From assembly GCA_003134045.1 (NCBI GenBank), contig PLAH01000144.1:59201-95172 (forward strand): a stretch of DNA of 35,972 nt. Direction: 5' to 3'. The position numbers and the translations under genes are program-made. The notes beneath the pieces are model-generated. The model saw nothing but the letters and a program-made list of their open reading frames with translations. It did no database searches and was not told the origin of the DNA. This stretch comes from Gammaproteobacteria bacterium (GTDB taxonomy: Bacteria > Pseudomonadota > Gammaproteobacteria > Steroidobacterales > Steroidobacteraceae). This document shows, piece by piece, positions 1-7,546 of the stretch (the stretch's first letter is position 1; each line of letters begins with the position of its first letter).

Positions 1-656
1 CCGCGCCAGAGTCTGGTCGGCACCGCGGAAACTCGCCCCTGCGTCAAGATGCGCGTACCGCCGATGACGACGACGAACACAGCGGCGATCGCGCAGACGA
101 TTACCGACAGTATCATCAGCCATCCGGTGATGAGCTGCGCAGCCGGCAGCGTAAACAGGTAAAAGTCGAGCGATCGCCCGAAAATGGGGTCGGGCATTGT
201 TGCGCTACGCGGCGCGTACCAGAACAGGGCCATGGTCATCCAGCGTTCCATCAGGCTGGCGCCCGTTATAGCGGCAATTGCCACCGACACCCCGAGCCCA
301 ATCAGCTTGAGGACGGGTTCGACCGGCAGCGTTACCGGCCGCCGGTTGATGAGAATCGTGGCGCCGATCAGTTCGACGAGCCGATCGGGCTTCAGCGCCC
401 GGAACGCGCCGTAGACTACCAGAAAGGTAACGAGGGCAAAGGCTGCGAAAGTCGCGGCCTGAAGGCCGAGCCGCGTCCAGAACACGGACGCATAGCCAAG
501 TGATTCGAACCAGAGAGCGTCGACGTAATAGGACGCTGCCGTGCTGCCGCCAAGAACCACAACACCCAAGACCGCGAGCAGGACGAAACGAGCACCTCGG
601 CGCCGACGCAGCCGCGCGCCGATGATAATGTCACTAGGTTTTTCCATGTTGCTCAT
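1..656 (-). CDS. UPF0182 family membrane protein, N-terminal part (cut by window edge)
   Basis: The minus-strand frame is open from an ATG at 656 down to base 1, giving about 218 residues of a protein that continues outside the window. A basic N-terminus is followed by a first membrane segment (VLLAVLGVVVLGGS) and then YYVDALWFESLGYASVFWTR. This D-x-L-W-F-E-S-L-G-Y pattern is the hallmark of UPF0182 (COG1615), a large multi-membrane-segment family of unknown function. At least three more hydrophobic segments follow. A second in-frame ATG lies at 647. The commonly called ORF at 416-634 is in another frame and is a shadow. The start lies about 85 bp from the end of an IS6-type element, so the native promoter may have been displaced. 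Family assignment is firm; function is unknown. Confidence 0.85.
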   Translation of the reverse strand, partial: MSNMEKPSDIIIGARLRRRRGARFVLLAVLGVVVLGGSTAASYYVDALWFESLGYASVFWTRLGLQAATFAAFALVTFLVVYGAFRALKPDRLVELIGATILINRRPVTLPVEPVLKLIGLGVSVAIAAITGASLMERWMTMALFWYAPRSATMPDPIFGRSLDFYLFTLPAAQLITGWLMILSVIVCAIAAVFVVVIGGTRILTQGRVSAVPTRLWR

Positions 657-1176
657 ATCCCGTTTCCACCTCAGGTCCGTAGCGCGAATTGCAATCCCGC
701 GTGCCTTGACGGGGCATTCTGCGCTTTTGTTGAATTAAAGGGTTCTGTCGCAATAAGGGATCGAGTGCCAGTGAATAAAGCTGATCGGCGGCGGACAAGA
801 CTTCTCCGTCATGGCCATCGAGCTGGCCCTTGCGAATCATGTGCATCGTCTCAATGCCGGTGATGAGGATGCGTGCGCAGCGAAAGACCTTGAACCCCGG
901 CATCGGTCGAACGATCCGTTTGATAGCGCGATGATCTTGCTCGACGATATTGTTGAGGTACTCGCACTGGCGCAGTTCGATGTCGCTGCAATACTCGGCG
1001 TTGTAGCTCTCGATTGCCGCCGTGTTCGCACCGCTCTTGTCGATGGTGATCTTCTCCGGCTCGCCGTGCAATGCCATGGCCTCTTCCAGGAAACGCCGCG
1101 CCGCAGCGCAATCGCGCTTGGCTCTGAGGAGGAAGTCGATCGTGTCGCCATCGCGATCAACGCTTACACCTTGTCG
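634..1176 (-). pseudogene. IS6-family transposase, C-terminal half
   Basis: The frame opens after a stop at 1177-1179 and runs through DRDGDTIDFLLRAKRD, the motif TIDKSGAN (second catalytic Asp), EQDHRAIKR (catalytic Glu region) and GFKVFRCARILITGIETMHM, all characteristic of the IS6/IS26 DDE transposase. The helix-turn-helix N-terminus and the first catalytic Asp are absent, so the protein cannot be active. The reading frame passes through the left inverted repeat at 741-758 and ends outside the element at 634, overlapping the start of the UPF0182 gene; the last 35 or so residues are therefore not native transposase. A shorter relative of the same transposase lies on the plus strand near 22030. 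Confidence 0.85.
741..758. repeat. Left terminal inverted repeat of IS6-type element
   Basis: The 18-bp sequence GGTTCTGTCGCAATAAGG is the exact inverse of bases 1311-1328. Confidence 0.85.
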
Positions 1177-1310
1177 TTAAAATCCGTGGTCCGCTTACCA
1201 AGTGCGCGCTTAGCGCTCGCGTCAAAATAACTTGTACAATGTCGTGGAATCATATCGTCTTGGCAGAACAAAAGCCGGAATAAAATTGGCTACGTTATTC
1301 GGGCGCGGCT

Positions 1311-1328
1311 CCTTATTGCGACAGAACC
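1311..1328. repeat. Right terminal inverted repeat of IS6-type element
   Basis: The 18-bp sequence CCTTATTGCGACAGAACC is the exact inverse of bases 741-758. The 190 bp beyond it, up to the kdpD remnant, hold no gene I can support. Confidence 0.85.
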
Positions 1329-1518
1329 AAGCGAGGAGCGTAAGGGACGTGTGCGTCACATTTCGCGCGCCAAAGCGAAATTCAATAACAAATTTATATC
1401 GCTCACCCTAGCATCTCCGCTCGTAGCATTCGCCGGAACTCGCGCCACAGGTCGCGGACGCATCTTGTAACGTTGACCAGGCGTACAGAAATCGCGTTCG
1501 GCGCTGCTACCGCGACTA

Positions 1519-1647
1519 GCGGTTCTAGGAGGTGCGATCTGCAGGGCTATCATCAATGCGCACGGGGGACGCATCTCCGCGATGCAGCGCCCGGGCGGCG
1601 GCGCGCGCTTTGTATTCACGCAGCCGACCGCGGAGCCTGCGCCGTGA
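1519..1647 (+). pseudogene. kdpD: kdpD-like sensor histidine kinase, C-terminal remnant
   Basis: In the frame ending with TGA at 1645-1647 the translation reads GGAICRAIINAHGGRI, then RPGGGARFVFTQP. This corresponds to the last ATP-binding box and C-terminus of KdpD-type kinases (family pattern LGLAICRAIVEAHGG...GGGARFxFTLP). Only about 42 codons remain. The sensor, membrane and dimerisation regions are absent and the upstream sequence is not recognisable. The terminal TGA overlaps the GTG start of the following regulator gene (GTGA), the usual kdpD-kdpE coupling, which supports both calls. It is a relic and cannot signal. Confidence 0.75.
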
Positions 1648-2385
1648 CCGAGACGATGTTCCGCGTGCTGATCATCGAGGACCACGCTGGCATCCGCGAC
1701 ATGCTCAGGGTGCTTCTCGAGTCGCAGCACTACCGGGTGGTCGAAGCGGAAACCGCTGCACGCGGAATTATCGAGGCGCGCAACCATCGGCCGGATCTCG
1801 CCATCGTCGATCTCGGCCTGCCTGACCGGGACGGGCTGTCCGTAATTCGAGATATCCGCAGCTTCTCGCCGATGCCCATCCTCGTACTGTCGGCGCGCAC
1901 GATGGAGACGGACAAGATCGCAGCGCTCGATGCCGGTGCCGACGACTACTTCGCCAAACCGTTCAGTACGCCGGAATTGCTGGCGCGGGTGCGGGCCCGC
2001 GCTGCGCCGAAACGCGCGCCGCGGGGACCAACTGCCGCTGCTTCGGCTCGGAGAAGCGACGGTCGATCTGACCAAGCGCAGCGCTCAAGGTCCCGGCGGC
2101 GTCCTGCACCTGACGCCGCTCGAATTTCGCGTTTTGGACGCCCTCGCGCGCAACGCCGGAATGATCGTGACCCCAGCACAGCTGATCCGGGCAGCGTGGG
2201 GGCCCGACCGCCTCGGCGACACCCACGGCCTGCGCTCCTATATCAAGATGCTGCGGCAGAAGCTCGAACCAGACCCGACTCAGCCTCGGTACCTGATCAC
2301 CGAGACGGGAGTCGGTTATCGACTGATGGTCGATAACGATGAAAGCTACGCAATAAAAGCTGCCATCACCGACGAGAGCGGGTAG
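1644..2385 (+). pseudogene. kdpE: KdpE-like OmpR-family response regulator, frameshifted
   Basis: The receiver domain begins at GTG 1644 (or ATG 1656): FRVLIIEDHAGIRDMLR (acidic pocket), AIVDLGLPDRDG (phosphoacceptor Asp), LVLSART and DDYFAKPF (conserved Lys). In another frame, ending at TAG 2383-2385, lies the winged-helix output domain with LTPLEFRVLDALARNAG, YIKMLRQKLE and ITETGVGYRL. The frames are reconciled by removing one C from the GGGCCC run at 1993-1998, restoring VRAALRRNARRGDQLPLLRLG. In KdpE this protein activates the high-affinity K+ ATPase operon under K+ limitation. No kdpFABC is in view and the partner kinase is a stub, so the system is dead unless the extra C is a sequencing error. 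Confidence 0.8.
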
Positions 2386-2575
2386 GACCAGCAAAACGCC
2401 CAAGGTATAAGTGGCACAATTTAATTCTTCTACGTTAAACGGGGCTGTCCGATTGAGCGGCTCAATCGGACTCGCGTTGGCGTACGAGTTTCTTCCGCTA
2501 TCGATGTCGACGTACGGTCCTCCGGCAATTACTAAACTCTGCCGCTTCAGTGGATGTGTAACGCTGTGGGGCGTT

Positions 2576-2893
2576 ATGCGAATCGGCTTGAGTGGGCCAG
2601 CGCCCCGCAGCCCGTATTACTTCGTGCTGCTTATCATTGCGCTATTGCTGCTCGCAGTCGCGCTTGGCAATATTGTCAAGGAAATCGCTTTTGCACTGTG
2701 TGCACAGTTATCGAACTGGGCAGGATTTGATTTCCGCAGGACCGGACGGACACTCGGCGGCACGCCGTTTCGCGACCTTCGACGCTCTGATGGTACGTGG
2801 CGACACTTGGAGCGGAGAGAGAGAAAAATTGTTGTCGAATGGACAACTCAAGACGGCGCATGCCACAAACGGGTGTTTAGGCGACCACCATGA
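2576..2893 (+). CDS. Hypothetical single-pass membrane protein
   Basis: The family is not recognised. From the ATG at 2576 the product has 105 residues: a short N-terminus, one strong hydrophobic segment (YYFVLLIIALLLLAVALG, about residues 14-31), then a charged C-terminal part ending FRRPP. The open frame extends back to a GTG at 2411, but that stretch has no membrane-protein or domain character. The stop TGA overlaps the next gene's ATG (ATGA at 2890-2893), which implies translational coupling and is the main reason to believe both are genes. Their order suggests a two-gene membrane operon. Confidence 0.45.
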   Translation: MRIGLSGPAPRSPYYFVLLIIALLLLAVALGNIVKEIAFALCAQLSNWAGFDFRRTGRTLGGTPFRDLRRSDGTWRHLERRERKIVVEWTTQDGACHKRVFRRPP

Positions 2894-3153
2894 GCGTGCG
2901 ACACGGTTATCGGTACAACCAAAGCATGCTGGGGATGCTGATTCTCCTGCCGGGCCAGTTTGGGTACGCGGTTCCCTTATTACCGCCGGGAGCGACATGT
3001 CGAGGCATGGAATGCCCTTGGCACGACCGAACGGCGATAATCGTCTATTACACCGCGTTGCTTGCGGTGGTCGCGGCCGCGCTCATGGTCCTCTGGGTGC
3101 GAGCGGCTTCAGCCAAATCGCGGCGAAAGGCGCGGCGCATGCGGATCGGATAG
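2890..3153 (+). CDS. Hypothetical small membrane protein, coupled to the preceding ORF
   Basis: This 87-residue product starts at the ATG that overlaps the stop of the upstream ORF. It shows a moderately hydrophobic N-terminal half and a clear membrane segment (IIVYYTALLAVVAAALMVLWV, about residues 50-70), followed by a very basic tail (SRRKARRMR), so a cytoplasmic C-terminus is expected. Two cysteines (TCRGMEC) lie before the membrane segment. No family was recognised. The 220 bp after it contain nothing I can assign before the glycosyltransferase remnant. Confidence 0.45.
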   Translation: MSVRHGYRYNQSMLGMLILLPGQFGYAVPLLPPGATCRGMECPWHDRTAIIVYYTALLAVVAAALMVLWVRAASAKSRRKARRMRIG

Positions 3154-3373
3154 AACCAACGCGCTCCGTGACGACCAGCGTAAGTCAATGCTTTGGTCGC
3201 AAGCTCCATGAGCGGCATCCGTGACGACACCAACACGACCGTCATGACTTTCGGAGACCGGGAGCTGCGAAACGAAAGGGAAGCCGCTGGATGAATCCGT
3301 CATGATGCGGACCCACCAATTGATGCGGGCGTCGCTAGCTGTACCTGTCCCATGACCGCAGTCGGAGCGAACG

Positions 3374-3736
3374 CCGCCAGCCCTCCTGTTTCCCATTGAT
3401 TGGCCGGAGCCCTTCGGCTTAGTCATGATCGAGTCGCTGGCTTGCGGCACCCCAGTCATTGCGTGGAAGAACGGTTCGGTCCCGGAGGTGCTCGCGCACG
3501 GCGGGACGGGATTTGTGGTGGACACGCTCGAGGAAGCGGTCAAAGCGGTGCCTGACGTTGCATCCTTGAGCCGCCACGCGTGCCGGCAGGTCTTCGAGCA
3601 ACGCTTCGACTCCAGGCGCATGGCGCGGGATTATGTGAAGCTATATTCGCGGCTGATGGGTGAACTTAAACAAACGACACAAAAGTCCCACAGAATCGGG
3701 GGTCCCTCCGTCGCTTGGGGGATCGTCGCCCAGTAA
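3374..3736 (+). pseudogene. Glycosyltransferase family 4, C-terminal fragment
   Basis: The in-frame translation starting near 3374 gives ALLFPIDWPEPFGLVMIESL, then ACGTPVIAWKNGSVPEV and GGTGFVVD. This is the nucleotide-sugar binding signature (E-P-F-G-L-x-x-I-E-x-x-A-C-G-T-P-V-I-A) of GT4 enzymes, followed by a normal C-terminal helix region (FEQRFDSRRMARDYVKLYSRL). The ATG at 3425 used by simple ORF calling lies inside this signature, so it is not a true start. The N-terminal acceptor domain, about 230 residues, is missing and the sequence upstream is unrelated. Nothing in the fragment indicates which sugar the parent enzyme used. Confidence 0.75.
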
Positions 3737-3750
3737 CGGGGCAGCCCGAT

Positions 3751-3885
3751 CAGGGCCACCGCGAAGCGTTGCTCAACGCCATGCGCAACGGCTCGGTAGG
3801 TGCGTATGGGCATTTTAACCTGCACGGGGAGTTCGGTTTCTCCCCGGAACGGATGATCGATTCGATCGGCTTCGCCAAAGGATTC
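3751..3885 (+). pseudogene. Transposase C-terminal scrap (possibly Tn3 family)
   Basis: The short stretch REALLNAMRNGSVGAYGHF followed by NLHGEFGFSPERMIDSIG resembles the last residues of some Tn3-family transposases (pattern WxHINLxGEYDFSxE...DSVG). Only about 45 codons match and the flanking codons look random. There are no recognisable 38-bp Tn3 ends or a resolvase nearby. The call rests on memory of the family pattern and is tentative. Confidence 0.35.
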
Positions 3886-3993
3886 ACGGCATTGGCCTTT
3901 ATGAACTATTTATGCTTTTTTTACGACTTTCCCATACCTTTGGGCGCAGCATCAATGTTGCGGATCTGATCCGACTCTGGAGGAAACATCAAA

Positions 3994-4385
3994 TGAAATC
4001 GATTACTCGGTTAGTCACAGCAGTGATGGCAGTTATGTTCGCGGTCGTCACCCTGTGTCCCGCGCAGGACGTCAAGCCGACCGACCTGGGCAACGGGGCG
4101 GCGTTCAATGGCAAGAAGATCGAGATGAAGGACAAGGGAGAGGTCGCTTACCTTCTGTCTTTCACGGCGGGGAAAGAGTTCGAGGCCACCACGGATGGCC
4201 TGAAGAATACCGACGTGCACCTTTCCGTCTACGACTCCTCCGGCGCGGAAGTCGCTAAGGACGACTCGCCCGGACCGAAGTGTTTGGTTAAGGTCACGCC
4301 GAAGCAAGACGGGCAGTACAAGTTCGTCATCAAGAACGCCGGCGGGGCCAACACGGTGACCTTCAATGTAAAGGTCGCCAAATGA
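3994..4385 (+). CDS. Secreted protein with PPC-like beta-sandwich
   Basis: The ATG at 3994 is preceded by a good ribosome binding site (GGAGG at 3979-3983). The 130-residue product has a Sec signal peptide (MKSITRLVTAVMAVMFAVVTLC, cleavage near PAQ-D). The roughly 105-residue mature part has alternating strands: LSFTAGKEFEATT, VHLSVYDSSGAEVAKDDSPG, QYKFVIKNAG and TVTFNVKVAK. The layout of a charged 'D-S-S-G-x-E-V-A-x-D-D' strand followed by 'G-x-Y-x-F-V-I-K-N' is that of bacterial pre-peptidase C-terminal type domains, which are extracellular carbohydrate- or protein-binding modules. The stop overlaps the ATG of the next, broken ORF, so this was the first gene of an operon. The role is unknown. 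Confidence 0.7.
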
Positions 4386-4486
4386 TGACTCGCCGCTTGT
4401 CAATCCTCACGGCCCTCGCGGTGGTGGCAACGGCCACACCGTCGCTCGCCCAACTACCGGGCGAGAACCCACAAACCAGGTGGTGA
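4382..4486 (+). pseudogene. Truncated secreted-protein gene: signal peptide only
   Basis: An ATG at 4382 overlaps the preceding stop (ATGA) and encodes 34 residues before TGA at 4484-4486: a textbook signal peptide (MTRRLSILTALAVVATATPS, cleavage after LAQ) and about ten further residues (LPGENPQTRW). The mature protein is gone. The coupling suggests it was the second gene of the operon begun at 3994. Confidence 0.5.
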
Positions 4487-4821
4487 TGGCGTTTGGACGC
4501 TGATATACGCCTGTAACTAGGTCCAGATGTATCCGGGCCGGGTGAACTTCGCGCGATCCGGTCGATGGCCTCGTGGGGGTCTAAGCCCAAACCAGCGAAA
4601 TTGATCCAACTGCGATGTTGACCGTCACTCCGTATTATCGTTTGTGGAGCTTTGATAAAGTGACGGACAATGTGACTAGTTTTCGGCTTCTTTCGATTCT
4701 TCATTGCCGGCGTGGCTACGCGCCGGCTCTACGAGGACCGCGCCTGCGGCCGCCTCGACGCCCGGCCCGGACTTGACGCCGCTGCGATCGGTACCGGTGC
4801 ACGAGATTCGGTCGCAGCGCT
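4487..4821. other. Non-coding stretch, nothing recognised
   Basis: Frames on both strands are short and lack ribosome binding sites, domain motifs or codon bias. There is no convincing terminator or repeat. It probably represents eroded coding sequence. Confidence 0.4.
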
Positions 4822-5567
4822 TCAATTGGCCGGAACCGTGACCACCGGCGCATGCGACGTGTCCGTGAACTCGGCCAACGCCATGACGTTCTGAACCACG
4901 GTCAGCGCGTATTTGGAGTCGAAGTCGGTATCATCGATCCAGAACTGCGAGGACCGATACCGCACGGCCGAGTAGGCGGTCGGGGGAACCTTCCGGCCGA
5001 TGTGAACCACCACGACGGGGCGGGTTTCACCGCCCACGAGCGCGATCGACGGCTTGGTGGCGCCGGTCTGGACGTCCGCCGCAGGCACGACGATTTCGGC
5101 GCCTAAGTCGCTCAAGATCGCGAGCACCGAGCGGGTCGATACGGCGATGGTTCCGGAACGCGTCGCGCCGTTGCCGGCGACGATGCGGAATTGCTGGATT
5201 TGGCCCGGCAGATGAAGGAGTGCATGGGCGCGCTCGACATCGGCCTGCGTCGCGGCCGGCTCCGGGCCCTGCGGCGCGCCGATCGTCAGGCTCACCTCGC
5301 CGGCGTCGCCGCTGGGTTTGTACTGGATCGACAACTCTCCGGCGAGTTGCAGACGCCTGAAGATGTGCAGCAACTCGAAGAATCCGGGCGAACCGTTGCC
5401 CGTGGACCCGCCCAGCATGGTCGCATTGCTGAGATCGCCGATCGATTGCACCGTGATTCGTAGCAGTAGGTCTATTCCGCCTTCAGCGCATGCGGTCCCA
5501 ACGAGATGCAGCCTCCGAGCGCGGCGCAAGCGAAAGCCAAGATCAGGCTCGAAGTTCTTGCCGCCAT
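4822..5567 (-). pseudogene. Outer-membrane-type lipoprotein of unknown function, frameshifted
   Basis: From an ATG at 5567 the minus strand encodes a lipoprotein signal peptide (SSLILAFACAALGGC, lipobox LGGC) that runs to an in-frame TAG about 31 codons later. The body resumes in another frame near 5475 (LLLRITVQSIGDLSNATMLG) and continues to 4822 with LHIFRRLQLAGELSIQYKP, AVSTRSVLAILSDLGAEI, RYRSSQFWIDDTDFDSKYAL and APVVTVPA. The last motifs match the C-terminus of a widespread uncharacterised proteobacterial lipoprotein family. The junction lies where the family's 'LLLNLVRLRYRD'-type region would be, so a small deletion as well as the frameshift is likely. Without the fused signal the 235-residue ORF would stay in the cytoplasm. 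Confidence 0.6.
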
Positions 5568-5663
5568 GGATTGCGATCGCCCTTTATGTACCGGTAGCGC
5601 GCGGCAACCTAGCACACCGCTCCGCGCATGAAGACATCGGCCTCCGGACGCGCGGATTGGAGA

Positions 5664-6425
5664 TCATCGCGGATCCGGGGCGCCGCTCGGCGTCTCCGCC
5701 GGCGGGCGCGCCTGGCCGCCGGGGCACTCGGCGCGAAATCGTGGCAAACCGTCCGGATGGTGGCGCTGAATGTAGGCGATGAACTTTTCGCGTATTTCGG
5801 TATGCGAAACGAACAGGCCAGCGAGGGAATTCAGCGGATGAGCTGGCGCGCGATTCAGCAGGCGTTGGGCGGCTCCGCGGGCCAGTTCCATCCAGTTGCC
5901 GCCGCTGGCCGTAATCAGCTTGCTGAATGCCCATTGAGCCTCTTCGCCTTCCATGTCGATGAGCGCACGGGCCAGTGCGATGCTGGGCACACGCAGCAGG
6001 ATTTCAATCAGATCACGCAGCTGTAGTAGCGCGGACTCAGGCGAGGGTGCGCGGGACTGATTGCCATCCACTGTTCCTTGCAGCGCTTCGATCAGCGCCA
6101 GCAGCTCGTGCGCGATCGGCGCCGGCCAGGTCTGGATCAGGGTCCGCACATCGGCGTCGTCCGTCAGCTTCCGGCCGACCGATTGGCAGATTGACGTCGC
6201 GGCCGCATAGGCGGCGTCAGTCGCTAGCGGCACGGGCAGCTGATCGCAGCGCTCGTCGAGCCATGCGCGCACCGTTGCAGAATCAGACTCGGACAGCGTT
6301 TCGTTCTGAACCTGATACTCAATCAGGTAGAGCTCCACCTTTTGGAAATCGTCAGGATGCCGGCCGTCCGAGCGGGCAATCTCGAAACGCCGTTCCAGCT
6401 CGCGCCGAAGCTCTTCAAGTGCCAT
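5664..6425 (-). CDS. Hypothetical protein, 253 residues
   Basis: The ATG at 6425 has a strong ribosome binding site (AAGGAG, 6433-6438 region on the minus strand). The product is acidic and helical: MALEELRRELERRFEIARSD, an early EVELYLIEYQVQNET-like stretch, a central hydrophobic helix pair (LLQLRDLIEILLRVPSIALA), then a proline- and arginine-rich tail (GQARPPAETPSGAPDPR). There is no signal peptide or membrane segment. I do not recognise the family. It follows the WGR and KfrA-like genes on the same strand with a short gap, suggesting a shared transcription unit of plasmid or integrative-element origin. The low-complexity end may mean the original C-terminus is lost. Confidence 0.6.
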   Translation of the reverse strand: MALEELRRELERRFEIARSDGRHPDDFQKVELYLIEYQVQNETLSESDSATVRAWLDERCDQLPVPLATDAAYAAATSICQSVGRKLTDDADVRTLIQTWPAPIAHELLALIEALQGTVDGNQSRAPSPESALLQLRDLIEILLRVPSIALARALIDMEGEEAQWAFSKLITASGGNWMELARGAAQRLLNRAPAHPLNSLAGLFVSHTEIREKFIAYIQRHHPDGLPRFRAECPGGQARPPAETPSGAPDPR

Positions 6426-6475
6426 CCCTGCTCCTTGTCGCTTGGTCCGGTATTGCTGACCGTGTAGCGCTGATT

Positions 6476-6728
6476 ATTGCCGAGTCCGCGCTGCCGCCGC
6501 CGCTTCGCGATGCCGGCCAACATCAGCAACGCAACCTCGATCATAGCTGATTGAGCGGAGCGCGCGGCCAAGTCCCGTTCCGACGCGACCTGTGACGTTC
6601 GTCAGGACCCGGCCGCTCCACAGATCCTGTTCGAGATGAACCCGACAATATCGCGTCCTTCGTGTCCACCGTAAACTAATCCAAAACGCGGTGTCGATGG
6701 AAGGCCCCTTCGTCAACGCTGCTACCAA
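6476..6728 (-). pseudogene. WGR-domain protein, frameshifted
   Basis: From 6728 the minus strand reads TRYCRVHLEQDLWSGRVLTN, then VTGRVGTGLGRALRS. This is the pattern of WGR domains (RYYRVHLEQDLWGxWVLTRVWGRxGTRxGR), except that the signature Trp of W-G-R is changed to Thr-Gly-Arg here. About 50 residues in, the frame is lost; the other frame then gives LMLAGIAKRRRQRGLG, matching the usual C-terminal AxxRLxxIAKRRRQRGY. WGR domains bind DNA or act as accessory regions in PARP-like and plasmid proteins. This copy sits 25 bp after the KfrA-like gene, and small WGR proteins often accompany plasmid maintenance genes. Confidence 0.65.
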
Positions 6729-6753
6729 TAAATACGGTATCCGAATAGCGCCA

Positions 6754-7410
6754 TCAGCGTTTCCGGCCCGATGGTCTACGTTTCTTGGTGGAGGCGCGCG
6801 TCAACCGTTTGGGTTTCTTGCGAACGGTTCTGATGATTCGCGTGGATTTCTTCTGCCGCCCTTTCGCGGGTTTCGATGAACGAGAAGTCATCGTCACCGG
6901 TCGGCGCCGTGAGGCGGCCAGCGCGGCCTGTTCGCGCAGTTGTGTCACCGTCGCCTCCCACTCCGAGAGGCGTTCTCGGGCGCTGCCTAAGTCGCGCAGG
7001 GCCCGGCGCTCTCGCGCCTCGGATGCCTCGAGGCGGGCGAGGGCGTCGCGCGCCACGGCTTCGTGACGCGCGGCTTGCGCGCGCAGCTCGCCCAAGGCGA
7101 TTGATTCGTGTTGCAGCTGATCGCGCAGGCTCGTGACTTGGGTTTTCAGCGACTGGGCCTCTTCGGTGCGCATCGCGAGCGCACGGGCCGCGCCGCTCCC
7201 TTTGCGTTCCACCACGGCCGCGCTGCTCGCGCGTTGCCATATCTCGTGCGCGAGGTCGGCGATCGGAGCTGGGATGCGCTGCGAAGGAGGGGAGAGCCGA
7301 TCGGTTGAATACGAGGTCGGATGAAATGACTCCTTCCAACTTTTGAGTGCCGGCGCGAGGTCATTGGGCGAGCCGCCGCCGAGCGCTGCGCTTCTGCAGT
7401 TAACCCCCAA
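6754..7410 (-). CDS. KfrA-like DNA-binding coiled-coil protein, N-terminus shortened
   Basis: The 218-residue ORF starts at 7410 and contains LGGGSPNDLAPALKSWKE, the recognition-helix end of the KfrA N-terminal DNA-binding domain. It continues with PIADLAHEIWQRASSAAVVE, a long coiled coil (LKTQVTSLRDQLQHESIALG onward, about residues 85-165) and a lysine/arginine-rich tail (KKPKRLTRASTKKRRPSGRKR). KfrA proteins are plasmid-encoded autoregulators that form filaments and help stable inheritance. The first half of the DNA-binding domain (about 30-40 residues) is missing, and the sequence just upstream does not supply it in any frame, so the gene is probably 5'-truncated. The basic tail could still bind DNA non-specifically. 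Confidence 0.65.
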   Translation of the reverse strand: MGVNCRSAALGGGSPNDLAPALKSWKESFHPTSYSTDRLSPPSQRIPAPIADLAHEIWQRASSAAVVERKGSGAARALAMRTEEAQSLKTQVTSLRDQLQHESIALGELRAQAARHEAVARDALARLEASEARERRALRDLGSARERLSEWEATVTQLREQAALAASRRRPVTMTSRSSKPAKGRQKKSTRIIRTVRKKPKRLTRASTKKRRPSGRKR

Positions 7411-7496
7411 ATCTGACTGGCTAAACTAGGCCCCATGCTGGGAGCTTCAGAATAGCCGGGAATCCTCGACAGACGGACTGGTATTTAACTTCAATA

Positions 7497-7546
7497 GCTA
7501 TTATAATAGCCACTAACGCTAGTAATTCGAATTTAACAGCTATTAT
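7497..7546 (+). promoter_or_regulatory. Palindromic operator region of the hipBA-type module
   Basis: A perfect 14-bp palindrome GCTATTATAATAGC lies at 7497-7510. A half-site GCTATTAT at 7539-7546 overlaps the hipB ATG. The region is AT-rich against a GC-rich background and TATAAT occurs within the palindrome. HipB-type antitoxins repress their own operon at such sites, so autoregulation is the natural inference. Confidence 0.6.

Larger units (their letters stand above)
741..1328 (-). mobile_element. IS6-family insertion sequence, internally deleted derivative
   Basis: Perfect 18-bp terminal inverted repeats flank the element: GGTTCTGTCGCAATAAGG at 741-758 and its exact reverse complement at 1311-1328. 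The GGTTCTGT start resembles IS6/IS26-family ends. The length of 588 bp is well below the roughly 790-880 bp of complete IS6 elements, and the interior keeps only the C-terminal half of the transposase. The flanks (AATTAAAG on the left, AAGCGAGG on the right) show no 8-bp target duplication, so the copy may have arisen by recombination or adjacent deletion. Because both ends are intact it could still be moved by a transposase supplied in trans. Confidence 0.85.

Noticed and set aside
1356..2075. Minus-strand ORF of 239 codons
   Set aside because: It is antisense to the kdpD/kdpE remnants, whose domains are clearly recognisable on the plus strand.
5975..6550. Plus-strand ORF of 191 codons
   Set aside because: Antisense to the 253-residue gene with a strong ribosome binding site; Arg/Ala/Ser-rich shadow.
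6776..7339. Arginine-rich minus-strand ORF of 187 codons
   Set aside because: It is a frame shadow of the KfrA-like coiled coil; its composition is what GC-rich off-frame translation gives.
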